This document shows positions 27,478 through 35,954 of a stretch of 64,000 nucleotides of DNA, in pieces. Both the position numbers and the translations under genes were made by a program. The notes under the pieces were generated by a model, which saw nothing but the letters and a program-made list of their open reading frames with translations, did not search any database and had not been told where the DNA came from. This DNA is from CAITWD01 sp963727285 (GTDB lineage: Bacteria > Actinomycetota > Thermoleophilia > Miltoncostaeales > Miltoncostaeaceae), in assembly GCA_963727285.1 (NCBI GenBank), contig CAVSFF010000009.1:620001-684000 (forward strand), in the 5' to 3' direction. Within the stretch, counting starts at the first letter, position 1. Each line of letters begins with the position of its first letter.

Positions 27478-28098
27478 TTACTTCGAGTACAACTCCACGA
27501 TCAGCTGTTCACGCACGGGCGTGTCGATCTCGCTGCGCTCGGGGAAGCGCAGAATCTTGCCGGTCAGGGAGTCGTGGTCCGCCTGCAGCCACGGGGCCAG
27601 CGACGACACCATCTCGGTGTTCTGACGGATCTGGGGCTCCGAGCCGGACTCGGGGCGAAGGCTGATCACGTCGTCGGGCCGGACCTGATAGCTCGGGATG
27701 TCGACCTTGCGGCCGTTCACCAGGAAGTGTCCGTGGCGCACCAGCTGGCGCGCCTCGCGACGCGACGAGGCGAAGGCGAGCCGGGTCACGACGTTGTCCA
27801 GACGCATCTCGAGCAGGCGCAGCAGGTTCTCACCGGTGATACCCGGCTGACGGCTGGCCTTCTCGTAGTACGTGCGGAACTGCTTCTCGAGGATCTGGTA
27901 GTACCGGCGCATCTTCTGCTTCTCGCGCAGCTGCAGCAGGTACTCGCTCTGGCGGATGCGGCCACGACCGTGCTCACCGGGTGGGTACGGGCGCGTGGTG
28001 ACCGCGCACTTGGGGGTGTAGCAACGGGCGCCCTTGAGGAAGAGCTGTTCCCCTTCGCGGCGGCAGAGCTTGCAGACTGATCCTGTATCGCGTGCCAT
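27478..28098 (-). CDS. rpsD: Ribosomal protein S4 (zinc-binding form)
   Basis: 206 aa, primary 16S rRNA binder and 30S assembly protein. This is the zinc (C+) version: CKLCRREGEQLFLKGARC followed by YTPKC, near residues 9-31, gives four cysteines. The S4 domain (about 96-160) contains RLDNVVTRLAFASSRREARQ and VRHGHFLVNGRKVD. Between rpsK and rpoA. Confidence 0.98.
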   Translation of the reverse strand: MARDTGSVCKLCRREGEQLFLKGARCYTPKCAVTTRPYPPGEHGRGRIRQSEYLLQLREKQKMRRYYQILEKQFRTYYEKASRQPGITGENLLRLLEMRLDNVVTRLAFASSRREARQLVRHGHFLVNGRKVDIPSYQVRPDDVISLRPESGSEPQIRQNTEMVSSLAPWLQADHDSLTGKILRFPERSEIDTPVREQLIVELYSK

Positions 28099-28110
28099 CT
28101 CGTATGACCT

Positions 28111-28509
28111 CTAGACCCGGCGCCGCTTGCGAGGACGGCAGCCGTTGTGGGGAACGGGGGTCACATCCGTGACGGAAGTCACCTCGAGGCCGGCGGCCTG
28201 GAGGGAACGGATCGCGGTCTCCCGTCCCGAGCCGGGGCCCTTGACGTAGACGTCGACCTTCTGAAGACCATGCTCCATGCCCTTCTTGGCCGCCGCGTCG
28301 GCGGTGACCTGGGCGGCAAAGGGAGTGCTCTTACGCGAACCCTTGAAGCCGGCCGATCCGGCCGTCTCCCAGGCGATCACGTTGCCTTGCTTGTCCGTCA
28401 GGGTGACGATCGTGTTGTTGAACGACGTCTTGATATGCGCCTGACCGACAGCGATGTTCTTCCGCACGCGCCGACGACTGCGGCCGCGGGTGACCTTCTG
28501 GCGAGACAT
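28111..28509 (-). CDS. rpsK: Ribosomal protein S11
   Basis: 132 aa, 30S platform protein. Recognised by IAVGQAHIKTSFNNTIVTLT and the C-terminal RDVTP-like segment VTDVTPVPHNGCRPRKRRRV. Follows rpsM (8-bp gap) and precedes rpsD. Confidence 0.98.
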   Translation of the reverse strand: MSRQKVTRGRSRRRVRKNIAVGQAHIKTSFNNTIVTLTDKQGNVIAWETAGSAGFKGSRKSTPFAAQVTADAAAKKGMEHGLQKVDVYVKGPGSGRETAIRSLQAAGLEVTSVTDVTPVPHNGCRPRKRRRV

Positions 28510-28517
28510 GGACCCCT

Positions 28518-28892
28518 TTACTTCTTCTTGCGCTGTTTGCCGACGGTCTTCTTCGGACCTTTTCGGGTGCGCGCGTTGGTCTTGGTGCGCTGCCCGCGAA
28601 CCGGCAGCGAACGCCGGTGGCGCAGACCGCGGTAGCAGGCGATCTCCATCAGCCGCTTGATGTCGTTCGCGCGCTCACGACGAAGGTCACCTTCGACCAT
28701 GAGCGACTTCTCGATGACATCGCGCAGGCGCCCGACTTCCTCTTCGGTGAGGTCACGGACGTAGGTGTCGCGATTGATCCCGGTCTCGTCGAGCACCTTG
28801 TTCGCCGTGGGGCGACCGATGCCGTAGATGTAGGTGAGACCGATCTCGACCCGCTTTTCACGGGGAATGTTGACTCCGGCGATACGTGCCAT
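28518..28892 (-). CDS. rpsM: Ribosomal protein S13
   Basis: 124 aa, 30S head protein contacting tRNA and the 50S subunit. Starts MARIAGVNIPREKRVEIGLT; the H2TH motif TYIYGIGRPTANKVL and the basic C-terminus (RGLRHRRSLPVRGQRTKTNA) are typical. ATG 28892 shares one base with the rpmJ stop, so translation is coupled. Confidence 0.98.
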   Translation of the reverse strand: MARIAGVNIPREKRVEIGLTYIYGIGRPTANKVLDETGINRDTYVRDLTEEEVGRLRDVIEKSLMVEGDLRRERANDIKRLMEIACYRGLRHRRSLPVRGQRTKTNARTRKGPKKTVGKQRKKK

Positions 28893-29005
28893 CAGCCCTG
28901 CACCTGCTTGTGGCGGGCGTTCGGACAGATGACCATCACCTTGCCGTGCCGACGAATGACGCGGCACTTCTCGCAAATCGGCTTCACCGAAGGGCGAACC
29001 TTCAC
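28892..29005 (-). CDS. rpmJ: Ribosomal protein L36 (zinc-binding form)
   Basis: 37 aa, smallest 50S protein. Sequence begins with a GTG-encoded Met then KVRPSVKPICEKCRVIRRHG and holds C-x2-C...C...H zinc ligands. Normally infA precedes it, but here the 109 bp to the map stop are too short for infA. No leader sequence peculiarities apart from two hairpins upstream. Confidence 0.97.
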   Translation of the reverse strand: MKVRPSVKPICEKCRVIRRHGKVMVICPNARHKQVQG

Positions 29006-29026
29006 AGCAATCCCCCGTACTGACGA

Positions 29027-29086
29027 CATCCGGCCCATGCCGGATGCAGGGTCGTAGAAACGCTCGCGGCAGACTCTCCGCGAGCG
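29027..29086 (-). promoter_or_regulatory. Two hairpins in the map-rpmJ gap where infA is normally found
   Basis: Hairpin 1: CATCCGG (29027-29033) with CCGGATG (29040-29046), 6-nt loop. Hairpin 2: CGCTCGCGG (29061-29069) with CCGCGAGCG (29078-29086), 8-nt loop. Both lie in the 109-bp gap. They may be a map terminator, an rpmJ-rpsM leader structure, or remnants left when infA moved away. Confidence 0.5.
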
Positions 29087-29114
29087 GCCGCGCATACTAG
29101 CACGCCACAGCCGG

Positions 29115-29942
29115 TCATACGGCACCCGCATCCGGACCCCCGGTGAGGATCCGCGGGCCCGACGCGGTGATCGCGACGGTGTGTTCCCAGTGGGCCGACA
29201 GCGTGCCATCTTTGGTCGTCACCGTCCATCCGTCCGGTCCCAGCATCACGTCCGGGCCCCCGGCGTTGACCATCGGCTCGATGGCGATCACCAGGCCTTC
29301 GACGAGCGGTTCGCCGGTTCCGGGGGTCCCGAAATTCGGGACGTTGGGCGGCTCGTGCATTGCGCGCCCGACACCGTGCCCGACGAGACTCTCCACACAG
29401 GAGAATCCGGCCGCCTCGACGACGGTCTGCACGGCGTTGCCGATGTCCCCCAGATGGTGGCCGACCCGCGCCGCGGCAATCCCGGCCGCCAGCGATTCAC
29501 GCGTCACCTGCGAGAGCCGCAGGGCCTCGATGTTGCCGGTGCCCACGACGTACGTCCGGGCCGCGTCGGAGACCCACCCGTCGAGAACGGCGCCGCAGTC
29601 GATCGAGATCAGATCGCCGTCCACCAACGCGTAGTCGCGCGGGATGGCGTGCACGACCTCCTCATTGACCGACGGGCAGATCGTCGCCGGGAAGCCGTGG
29701 TACCCCTTGAACGCCGGGGTGGCGCCGGCCTCGCGGATCACCTGCTCGGCAATCGCGTCCAGGTCGGCCGTGGTGACACCGGCCGCGACGGCCGCGGCCA
29801 TTGCCTCATGTGCCCGGGCGAGAATGGCCCCCGAGGCGGCCATCGCATCGATCTCCCCGGGGGTCTTCAGCACCCCGGTGGATCCGCGCGCGGGGCCGCC
29901 CAAGGCCCTAATGGCCCGCGACGGCCGACGTGATCTGGCCAT
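29115..29942 (-). CDS. map: Methionine aminopeptidase type I
   Basis: 275 aa (252 from the alternative GTG at 29873). Removes N-terminal Met cotranslationally. Metal ligands are recognisable in order: Asp in SIDCGAVLDGW, Asp in VSDAARTY, His in VGHGVGRAMHEPPNVPNF, Glu in AIEPMV and Glu in WEHTVAIT. ATG 29942 overlaps the adk stop by 35 nt and has GAGG close upstream. GTG 29873 would start at VLKTPGEID, closer to family length, but without a good ribosome-binding site. Confidence 0.95.
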   Translation of the reverse strand: MARSRRPSRAIRALGGPARGSTGVLKTPGEIDAMAASGAILARAHEAMAAAVAAGVTTADLDAIAEQVIREAGATPAFKGYHGFPATICPSVNEEVVHAIPRDYALVDGDLISIDCGAVLDGWVSDAARTYVVGTGNIEALRLSQVTRESLAAGIAAARVGHHLGDIGNAVQTVVEAAGFSCVESLVGHGVGRAMHEPPNVPNFGTPGTGEPLVEGLVIAIEPMVNAGGPDVMLGPDGWTVTTKDGTLSAHWEHTVAITASGPRILTGGPDAGAV

Positions 29943-30555
29943 AGACCTCGTCCTGGGACTGTTCGCCGTTGACGGCCCGCAACAGGCCGCGCTCGGCGTA
30001 GTAGTCGATCAGGGGTGCGGTGCTCTGCTCGTAGACGTTCAGCCGGTTCTCGACCGCCTCGGCCCGGTCGTCGGCGCGCTGGTAGAGGTCGCAGTCGCCG
30101 ATCGCTTCGCAGGCGGCGTCGCGCACATGGGGGGCGAACACCTCGTGCCAGGAACGGCCGCAGGTGCGGCAGATCCATCGCCCGGCCAGGCGGCGGATCA
30201 GCTCGTCGCGCGAGACCTCCAGCGACAGCACGGCATCGAGCGGCGCGTCGAGTTCGGCGAGCGTCTGGTCGAGCGCCTGGGCCTGGGCGAGCGTCCGCGG
30301 GAACCCGTCGAGCAGGAAGTCGTCCGCGCCCGGGTTGAGCCGTTCGCGGATCATTCCGATCACGACCTCGTCCGGGACGAGGTCGCCGGCGTCCATGTAG
30401 CGCTTGGCCTCGAGGCCGAGCGGCGTGCCCGCGCCGACCGCCTCGCGCAGCAGGTCACCGGTGGCCAGATGGGTGAGGTGGAGATCGGACTTGAGGCGGT
30501 CGGCCTGGGTGCCCTTGCCGGCGCCGGGAGGTCCGAGGAAGACGAGGCGAGCTAT
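29908..30555 (-). CDS. adk: Adenylate kinase, apparent ATA start codon
   Basis: 215 aa, the usual length. Converts ATP plus AMP to two ADP. P-loop GPPGAGKGT at residues 8-16 (K14), the NMP-binding region ATGDLLREAV, DGFPRT, and a zinc lid (C-x2-C in WICRTCGRSWHE and a later Cys/Asp pair). The family N-terminus MARLVFLGPPG can only be obtained from an ATA at 30555-30553; no ATG, GTG or TTG exists in frame between the previous conserved position and the P-loop. The ATA overlaps the secY stop as ATAG and has GAAGGG 8 nt upstream. Standard genomes use ATG/GTG here, so a base error is also possible. Confidence 0.93.
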   Translation of the reverse strand: MARLVFLGPPGAGKGTQADRLKSDLHLTHLATGDLLREAVGAGTPLGLEAKRYMDAGDLVPDEVVIGMIRERLNPGADDFLLDGFPRTLAQAQALDQTLAELDAPLDAVLSLEVSRDELIRRLAGRWICRTCGRSWHEVFAPHVRDAACEAIGDCDLYQRADDRAEAVENRLNVYEQSTAPLIDYYAERGLLRAVNGEQSQDEVYGQITSAVAGH

Positions 30556-31814
30556 CGGAGGAACCCTTCGTAGGAGCGCATCATCAGCTGAGCCTCCATC
30601 TGACGGATGGTGTCGAGCGCAACACCGACGACGATCAGGATGGACGTTCCGCCGAGCACGCCGAAGAACACATTCGACTGCGGAAGGAACTTGAAGACGA
30701 TGCTTGGCAGCGCCGCGATCAGGGCGAGGTAGACCGCGCCCGGCAGCGTCAGCCGCGTCAGCACGCGATCCAGGTACACGGCCGTCGGGCGCCCCGGGCG
30801 CACGCCGGGGATGAATCCGCCGTACTTCTTGAGGTTGTCCGCCTGCTCGACCGGGTTGAACACGATCGCCGTATAGAAGTAGGTGAAGACGACGATCAGC
30901 AGCGACTCGAAGATGATGTAGTACCACGAGCCCGGGGCCAGGAAGTTGGAGATCGACTGGAACACCGAGCCGCGGCCGACGAACGTCGTGATGGTCGCCG
31001 GCAGGATCACGACCGACGACGCGAAGATGACGGGGATCACGCCAGCCATGTTGACCCGCAACGGCATGTAGGTCTGACCGCCGGTCGTCATGCGGCGCCC
31101 GACCATCCGCTTGGCGTACTGGATCGGGATCCGGCGCTGGCCCTCGCTGATGAACACGACCCCGACCACGACCCCGAGCGCGATCAGGGCGATCACGATC
31201 TGGGTCAGGGGCTGGAGCGTCAGCCACGCCGAGACGCCGGACGGAATCGCGGCCACGATGTTGGCGAAGATGATCAGCGAGATCCCGTTGCCGATTCCCC
31301 GCTGCGTGATGAGCTCGCCCAGCCACATCACCAGGGTGGTCCCGGCGACGAGGCTGATCATGATGACGTAGAACTTCGCCGTGGTGAGGCCCGGAAGCCC
31401 GCTCTGGGACTTGAAGTACAAGACATAGGCGACCGACTGGAGTGCCGCCAGCGCCACGGTGAAGTAGCGGGTGTACTGAGTGATCTTCTGCTGGCCGGCC
31501 TCGCCCTCTTTCTGGAGTTCCTCCAGGCGCGGAATCACGACCGTCAGCAGCTGCAGCACGATGCTCGCGGTGATGTACGGCATGATGCCGAGCGCGAACA
31601 GCGAGAACCGTGTCAGCGCGCCGCCGGCGAACAGGTTCAGCAGGCCGACCAGGCTCGACCCGTTCTTGTTGATCGCGCTCTGGATCGCCGCCGTGTTGAC
31701 ACCCGGCACGGGGACGTACGCCCCGAGCCGGTAGACGAACAGGATGAACGCGGTAAAGCCGATCTTCTTGCGCAGGTCCGGAGAACCGAGCGCGGTGAGC
31801 ATCGACTTCAGCAC
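30552..31814 (-). CDS. secY: Preprotein translocase subunit SecY
   Basis: 420 aa, ten predicted transmembrane helices, forms the SecYEG channel. Diagnostic pieces: DLRKKIGFTAFILFVYRLGA at the N-terminus, the plug region, the cytosolic loops AKRMVGRRMTTGGQTYMPLR and the C-terminal MEAQLMMRSYEGFLR. Follows rplO and overlaps adk by the unusual ATAG. Confidence 0.98.
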   Translation of the reverse strand: MLKSMLTALGSPDLRKKIGFTAFILFVYRLGAYVPVPGVNTAAIQSAINKNGSSLVGLLNLFAGGALTRFSLFALGIMPYITASIVLQLLTVVIPRLEELQKEGEAGQQKITQYTRYFTVALAALQSVAYVLYFKSQSGLPGLTTAKFYVIMISLVAGTTLVMWLGELITQRGIGNGISLIIFANIVAAIPSGVSAWLTLQPLTQIVIALIALGVVVGVVFISEGQRRIPIQYAKRMVGRRMTTGGQTYMPLRVNMAGVIPVIFASSVVILPATITTFVGRGSVFQSISNFLAPGSWYYIIFESLLIVVFTYFYTAIVFNPVEQADNLKKYGGFIPGVRPGRPTAVYLDRVLTRLTLPGAVYLALIAALPSIVFKFLPQSNVFFGVLGGTSILIVVGVALDTIRQMEAQLMMRSYEGFLR

Positions 31815-31820
31815 GGCGTG

Positions 31821-32345
31821 CTACCCCTCAGTTCCGATGACCTCGGCGGTACCGCCCGCGGCTTCGATCTTGGCCTTGGCGGTCGCCGAGAAGGCGTTGG
31901 CCCGTACGGTCAGCGCGCGATCGAGCTCGCCTTCGGCCAGGATCTTCACCGGCCAGGCACGATGGCTGTTGTTCTTGACCAGTCCACGCGCCTCGAGGGC
32001 GGCGATGTCGACCACCGTGCCGGCGTCGAACACGGTCAGCTGACCGACGTTCACCGGGATCGTGTGGGTCCGGAACGGACCGAACGGCATCGACTTCTTG
32101 TGGTTCGGCCCACGGAGCTTGGCCTGCTGCATGTACACCGGGATCTGGCCGCCGATGTAGCCGGGACGGACGCCGCCGCCCGAGCGCGCACCGAGGCCCT
32201 TGGTACCGCGACCGGACGTCTTGCCGGTGCCCGAACCCGGACCACGGCCGATGCGCTTGCGACGGTGGCGCGAGCCGGGACGGGGCGCCAGGGATTCCAG
32301 GCGAACCTCGTTCGGATCGACGGGCGTCAGTTCATCAGTCGTCAT
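31821..32345 (-). CDS. rplO: Ribosomal protein L15
   Basis: 174 aa, with a short extra N-terminus (MTTDELTPVDPNEVRLESLA) ahead of the canonical RIGRGPGSGTGKTSGRGTKG. ATG 32345 lies 11 nt inside rpmD, indicating translational coupling. Late 50S assembly protein, next to secY as in most bacteria. Confidence 0.97.
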   Translation of the reverse strand: MTTDELTPVDPNEVRLESLAPRPGSRHRRKRIGRGPGSGTGKTSGRGTKGLGARSGGGVRPGYIGGQIPVYMQQAKLRGPNHKKSMPFGPFRTHTIPVNVGQLTVFDAGTVVDIAALEARGLVKNNSHRAWPVKILAEGELDRALTVRANAFSATAKAKIEAAGGTAEVIGTEG

Positions 32346-32526
32346 CGCGCAGCTCCTCAACACTTACCATCGACGCCACAATGCGCAGCATTCCACGCAG
32401 CTGGGGCGAATCCTCGTGCTCGACCGTCTGGCCGATCTTCCGCAGACCGAGCGCCCGCAGCGTACCGCGGTGGCGCTGCTGAGTCCCGATCACCGATCGG
32501 GTCTGGGTCACGCGAAACCGGCTCAT
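32335..32526 (-). CDS. rpmD: Ribosomal protein L30
   Basis: 63 aa. FRVTQTRSVIGTQQRHRGTL is the L30 core (usual K-I-T-x-x-R-S-x-I-G), then RALGLRKIGQTVEHED. Overlaps rpsE by ATGA at its start and rplO at its end. Confidence 0.97.
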   Translation of the reverse strand: MSRFRVTQTRSVIGTQQRHRGTLRALGLRKIGQTVEHEDSPQLRGMLRIVASMVSVEELRDDD

Positions 32527-33080
32527 GCGGCGTCCTCGGCAACGGCTGCGGCCTTCGGCGTCGATCCGAGCATCTCGCCCACGCGCTTACCGCGCAGTTC
32601 GGCGACCTCTTTCGGCGTCCGGAGCTGCTTGAGCCCGTCCACCGCGGCGGTCACCAGGTTCTGCGGGTTGCTGGACCCGAGCGACTTGGAAAGGATGTCG
32701 TGGATACCCGCCAGCTCGAGCACGGCGCGCACACCACCGCCGGCGATGACGCCGGTACCTTCGGCGGCCGGCTTGAGCAGGACGCGCCCGGCACCGTGGC
32801 GACCGATCACCTCGTGGGTGATCGTCGTCTTGTACTTGGGCACGCGGAACAGGTTCTTCTTGGCGTCATCCACGGCCTTCTGGATGGCAACCGGCACCTC
32901 GTTGGCCTTCCCGTGACCGACGCCAACGGTGTCGACTTCGTTCCCCACGACCACGAGCGCCGAGAATGAGAACCGCCGACCGCCCTTGACCACCTTGGCC
33001 ACGCGATTGACCTGCACGACACGCTCGTTGAGTTCGAGCCCATCGGAATTGACTTTCGGCTTACGACGCCGTTCGGCCAC
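32523..33080 (-). CDS. rpsE: Ribosomal protein S5
   Basis: 185 aa, decoding-accuracy protein of the 30S body. Double-stranded RNA-binding-like N-domain (LNERVVQVNRVAKVVKGGRR) and the glycine-rich loop GGGVRAVLELAGIHDILSKS. Typical C-terminal domain, no extension. Confidence 0.98.
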   Translation of the reverse strand: MAERRRKPKVNSDGLELNERVVQVNRVAKVVKGGRRFSFSALVVVGNEVDTVGVGHGKANEVPVAIQKAVDDAKKNLFRVPKYKTTITHEVIGRHGAGRVLLKPAAEGTGVIAGGGVRAVLELAGIHDILSKSLGSSNPQNLVTAAVDGLKQLRTPKEVAELRGKRVGEMLGSTPKAAAVAEDAA

Positions 33081-33095
33081 GAACCCCGCCCCTTC

Positions 33096-33449
33096 CTAGA
33101 AGACCAGGCCCGCTTCGCGGGCCGCCTCTGCGAGCGACTTCACGCGCCCGTGATACTTGTAGCCGCCACGGTCGAACACGACCGTCTCGACCCCGGCAGC
33201 GCGTGCACGTTCTGCAAGCAGACGACCGACTTCGGTCGCTGCCGGACCCTTGGCGAGTCCACGCAGTTCGGCCTCCGTCGATCCGGCGGCAGCCAAGGTG
33301 TGACCCTTGGTGTCGTCGATGATCTGCGCGTAGATGCGCAGGTTGGAGCGCGAGACACACAGGCGCGGACGCGCCGGGGTCCCGGTGATCTTGGTGCGCA
33401 GTCGGCGATGACGCCGGGTGCGCTTTTGTTCTGGCGTGAGCTGACCCAT
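33096..33449 (-). CDS. rplR: Ribosomal protein L18
   Basis: 117 aa, 5S rRNA binder. The central RLCVSRSNLRIYAQIIDD and the C-terminal VVFDRGGYKYHGRVKSLAEA are standard. Start ATG 33449 is 3 bp after the rplF stop at 33452. Confidence 0.98.
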   Translation of the reverse strand: MGQLTPEQKRTRRHRRLRTKITGTPARPRLCVSRSNLRIYAQIIDDTKGHTLAAAGSTEAELRGLAKGPAATEVGRLLAERARAAGVETVVFDRGGYKYHGRVKSLAEAAREAGLVF

Positions 33450-33451
33450 GG

Positions 33452-33985
33452 TTATGCCCTCTTACCGACCTTGCGCCGAATCTCTTCGCCGGCGTACCGG
33501 ATGCCCTTGCCCTTGTAGGGCTCGGGAGGCCGGACTTCGCGAATCTGGGCAGCAATCTGCCCGACGGCCTGCTTGTCAATGCCGCGCACCACAATCTGCG
33601 TGGCCACGGGAACCTCGAAGGTAATGCCCTCGGGCGGATCGATCGCGACGGGGTGGGAGTACCCGACCGCCAGCTCGAGGGACTTGCCCTTGAGCGCGGC
33701 ACGATACCCGACGCCGACCAGTTCGAGTTCCTTACTGAATCCATCGGTGACGCCGGCGACCATGTTGGCCACGAGCGTGCGCGTCAGGCCGTGCAGCGCG
33801 CGGTGCGGTCCGCGGTCGGTGGGGCGGGTCACGCGCAGCTCGCCGTCGGCCTGCTCGATCGCAATCGGCTGGACGACGGTGTGCGCAAGCTCGCCCTTCG
33901 GTCCGGAGACCGTGACGTGCTGCCCGGAGATTTCGATGTTGACCCCGTCTGGGACGGGGATCGGTGCGCGACCGATGCGGCTCAT
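33452..33985 (-). CDS. rplF: Ribosomal protein L6
   Basis: 177 aa, two-domain 50S protein at the factor-binding region. MSRIGRAPIPVPDGVNIEIS and the C-terminal RPPEPYKGKGIRYAGEEIRR are diagnostic. Placed between rpsH and rplR. Confidence 0.98.
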   Translation of the reverse strand: MSRIGRAPIPVPDGVNIEISGQHVTVSGPKGELAHTVVQPIAIEQADGELRVTRPTDRGPHRALHGLTRTLVANMVAGVTDGFSKELELVGVGYRAALKGKSLELAVGYSHPVAIDPPEGITFEVPVATQIVVRGIDKQAVGQIAAQIREVRPPEPYKGKGIRYAGEEIRRKVGKRA

Positions 33986-34010
33986 GAGTGTCCTTGCCTC
34001 GTCCTCGTCC

Positions 34011-34394
34011 TTACCACACCGTGCAGATCAGCTCGCCACCGACACCGCGGCGGCGGGCCTCCTGCCCGGTCAAGAGCCCCTGCGAGGTCGACACCACCGC
34101 GATGCCCATGCCGCCGAGCACGCGCGGCAGGTCCTCGCTGGCCAGGTACACACGACGGCCCGGCTTGGACTGGCGGCGGATGCCCGAGAGCACCCGGCGA
34201 CGATCCTTGTCGTACTTCAGGCGCACGGTCAGGTCGCGGCCGTCCACCTCGAAGCCGGAGATGTAGCCCTCGTCCTGGAGCACCTGGGCGACGGACAGCT
34301 TCATCTTGCTGGTCGGCATCGTCACCGAATCGTGCAGCGCGAGGTTCGCGTTGCGCAGACGGGTGAGCATGTCGGCGATGGGATCGGTCAGCAT
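34011..34394 (-). CDS. rpsH: Ribosomal protein S8
   Basis: 127 aa. MLTDPIADMLTRLRNANLAL at the N-terminus; in the C-terminal domain VSTSQGLLTGQEARRRGVGG, the loop that binds 16S helix 21. In many bacteria S8 autoregulates the spc operon by binding near rplE; no such site was checked here. 2 bp after rpsN. Confidence 0.98.
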   Translation of the reverse strand: MLTDPIADMLTRLRNANLALHDSVTMPTSKMKLSVAQVLQDEGYISGFEVDGRDLTVRLKYDKDRRRVLSGIRRQSKPGRRVYLASEDLPRVLGGMGIAVVSTSQGLLTGQEARRRGVGGELICTVW

Positions 34395-34396
34395 GC

Positions 34397-34582
34397 CTAC
34401 CAGCTCGCCTTCGTCATTCCGGGGACCACGCCGGCATGCGCCTGCTCACGCAGACAAATGCGGCAGAGCCCGAACTTCCGGAAGACCGCGCGCGACCGAC
34501 CGCACCGCATGCAGCGGCTGTATTTCCGGGTCGAATACTTCTGTGGACGCGCCGACTTGACGCGCAGGCTGGTCTTCGCCAA
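34397..34582 (-). CDS. rpsN: Ribosomal protein S14, type Z, TTG start
   Basis: 61 aa zinc-binding short form: C-x2-C...C-x2-C in RCMRCGRSRAVFRKFGLCRI with the next Cys following. The start is TTG at 34582 (reads MAKTSLRVKSARPQKYSTRK); GAGGAG lies 7 nt upstream. A longer frame extends upstream but it is inside rplE in a different frame and has no homology. Confidence 0.96.
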   Translation of the reverse strand: MAKTSLRVKSARPQKYSTRKYSRCMRCGRSRAVFRKFGLCRICLREQAHAGVVPGMTKASW

Positions 34583-34604
34583 CTCCAGGCTCCTCAGGTT
34601 CTCT

Positions 34605-35258
34605 CTAGCGCTTCTTGCCCCGCATCGCTCCGCGCTTGCGCATCTTGCGCCGGCGCCGGGCGGCGAGTTCTTCTGCCGAATATCCCTCGGTCCGGAACGG
34701 CATACCCAAGGCCCGCAGCAACTCGCGCGCCTCTTCGTCCGTCTGGGCCGTCGTCGTGATCGTGACGTTGAGGCCACGGACACTGTCGATGCGGTCGTAG
34801 TCGACCTCGGGGAAAATGGTCTGCTCGCGCAGGCCGAGATTGTAGTTGCCGCGACCGTCGAAGGCTTCGGGGTTCACGCCCCGGAAGTCGCGGATCCGCG
34901 GGAGCGCGATCGCCGTCAGGCGGTCGTAGAACTCCCACATGCGGTCTCCCCGCAGGGTCACCTTGCAGCCGATCGCCATGCCCTCGCGCAGCTTGAACTG
35001 TGCGATCGACACGCGTGCGCGGGTGATGACCGGACGCTGGCCGGCGATGATCGCCAGTTGCGCAACGGCCTCGTCGAGGGCCTTCGCATTCTGCTTGGCC
35101 TCACCGACGCCCATCGACAGGGTGATCTTCTCGATGCGCGGCAGCTGCATCGACGAACCGTAGGAGAACTGCTCCTGCAGCTGCGCCCGCACGTCGCTCT
35201 CGTAGAAGTTCTTGAGCCGCGGCCGTGCCGCGGTCGTCGTGTTCTGGTCGTCGCTCAT
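34605..35258 (-). CDS. rplE: Ribosomal protein L5
   Basis: 217 aa, 5S rRNA and P-site tRNA contact. The start MSDDQNTTTAARPRLKNFYE carries a short nonconserved leader; LPRIEKITLSMGVGEAKQNA, RDFRGVNPEAFDGRGNYNLG and the C-terminal RKMRKRGAMRGKKR are visible. The last stretch is unusually basic and extends past the usual end. The upstream in-frame extension to 35420 is within rplX and not L5. Confidence 0.97.
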   Translation of the reverse strand: MSDDQNTTTAARPRLKNFYESDVRAQLQEQFSYGSSMQLPRIEKITLSMGVGEAKQNAKALDEAVAQLAIIAGQRPVITRARVSIAQFKLREGMAIGCKVTLRGDRMWEFYDRLTAIALPRIRDFRGVNPEAFDGRGNYNLGLREQTIFPEVDYDRIDSVRGLNVTITTTAQTDEEARELLRALGMPFRTEGYSAEELAARRRRKMRKRGAMRGKKR

Positions 35259-35262
35259 CGCG

Positions 35263-35577
35263 CTAGTCAATCTGCTTTCCGCTTCGCACGGCGACGCGCA
35301 CGCGCGTTCCGTTCTTGTCCTCGAAGCGCACCCGCGTCGGGAGCTTGGTCTCGGGGTCCACCAGGGCCAGGTTGGACAGGTGGATCGGGGCCGGCTTCTC
35401 GATGATGCCGCCCGGGTCATCCGGCGGGCGCGGCTTGGTGTGACGCTTCATGATGTTCAGTCCCTCGACGACTGCACGCTCGTCGGCGGGCCGGACCTCA
35501 AGCACCGTACCGGTCTTGCCCTTGTCTTTGCCCGAGATCGCGATGACGGTGTCGCCCTTCCTGATCCGCGCAGGCAT
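35263..35577 (-). CDS. rplX: Ribosomal protein L24
   Basis: 104 aa, assembly initiator of the 50S subunit. KOW motif KGDTVIAISGKDKGKTGTVL at residues 7-26, then the canonical IMKRHTKPR. ATG 35577 shares one base with the rplN stop. Confidence 0.98.
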   Translation of the reverse strand: MPARIRKGDTVIAISGKDKGKTGTVLEVRPADERAVVEGLNIMKRHTKPRPPDDPGGIIEKPAPIHLSNLALVDPETKLPTRVRFEDKNGTRVRVAVRSGKQID

Positions 35578-35945
35578 TAGAGCACCTCCGGGGCCAGGCT
35601 GATGATCTTCATGAAGTCCTTGTCGCGCAGTTCGCGGGCCACCGGTCCGAAGATGCGGGTGCCACGCGGGTTCTGAGCGGCGTCGATGATGACGGCGGCG
35701 TTCTCGTCGAAGGAGATGAACGTGCCGTCGTTACGGCCGTGCGCCTTTTTTGTGCGCACGATGACCGCCTTGACGACGTCGCCCTTCTTGATTGCGCCGT
35801 TTGGCGTCGCGGCCTTGACGGTGGCGACGATCACGTCACCCACCGTGGCGTAGCGACGCCGCGATCCGCCCAGCACGCGGATGCACAGGATCTCCCGGGC
35901 ACCGGTGTTGTCGGCAACGCGCAGCCGGCTTTCGTTCTGGATCAT
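35577..35945 (-). CDS. rplN: Ribosomal protein L14
   Basis: 122 aa. MIQNESRLRVADNTGAREIL and FDENAAVIIDAAQNPRGTRI are near-universal L14 segments. Positioned between rpsQ and rplX. Confidence 0.99.
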   Translation of the reverse strand: MIQNESRLRVADNTGAREILCIRVLGGSRRRYATVGDVIVATVKAATPNGAIKKGDVVKAVIVRTKKAHGRNDGTFISFDENAAVIIDAAQNPRGTRIFGPVARELRDKDFMKIISLAPEVL

Positions 35946-35954
35946 CCTTGTCCC

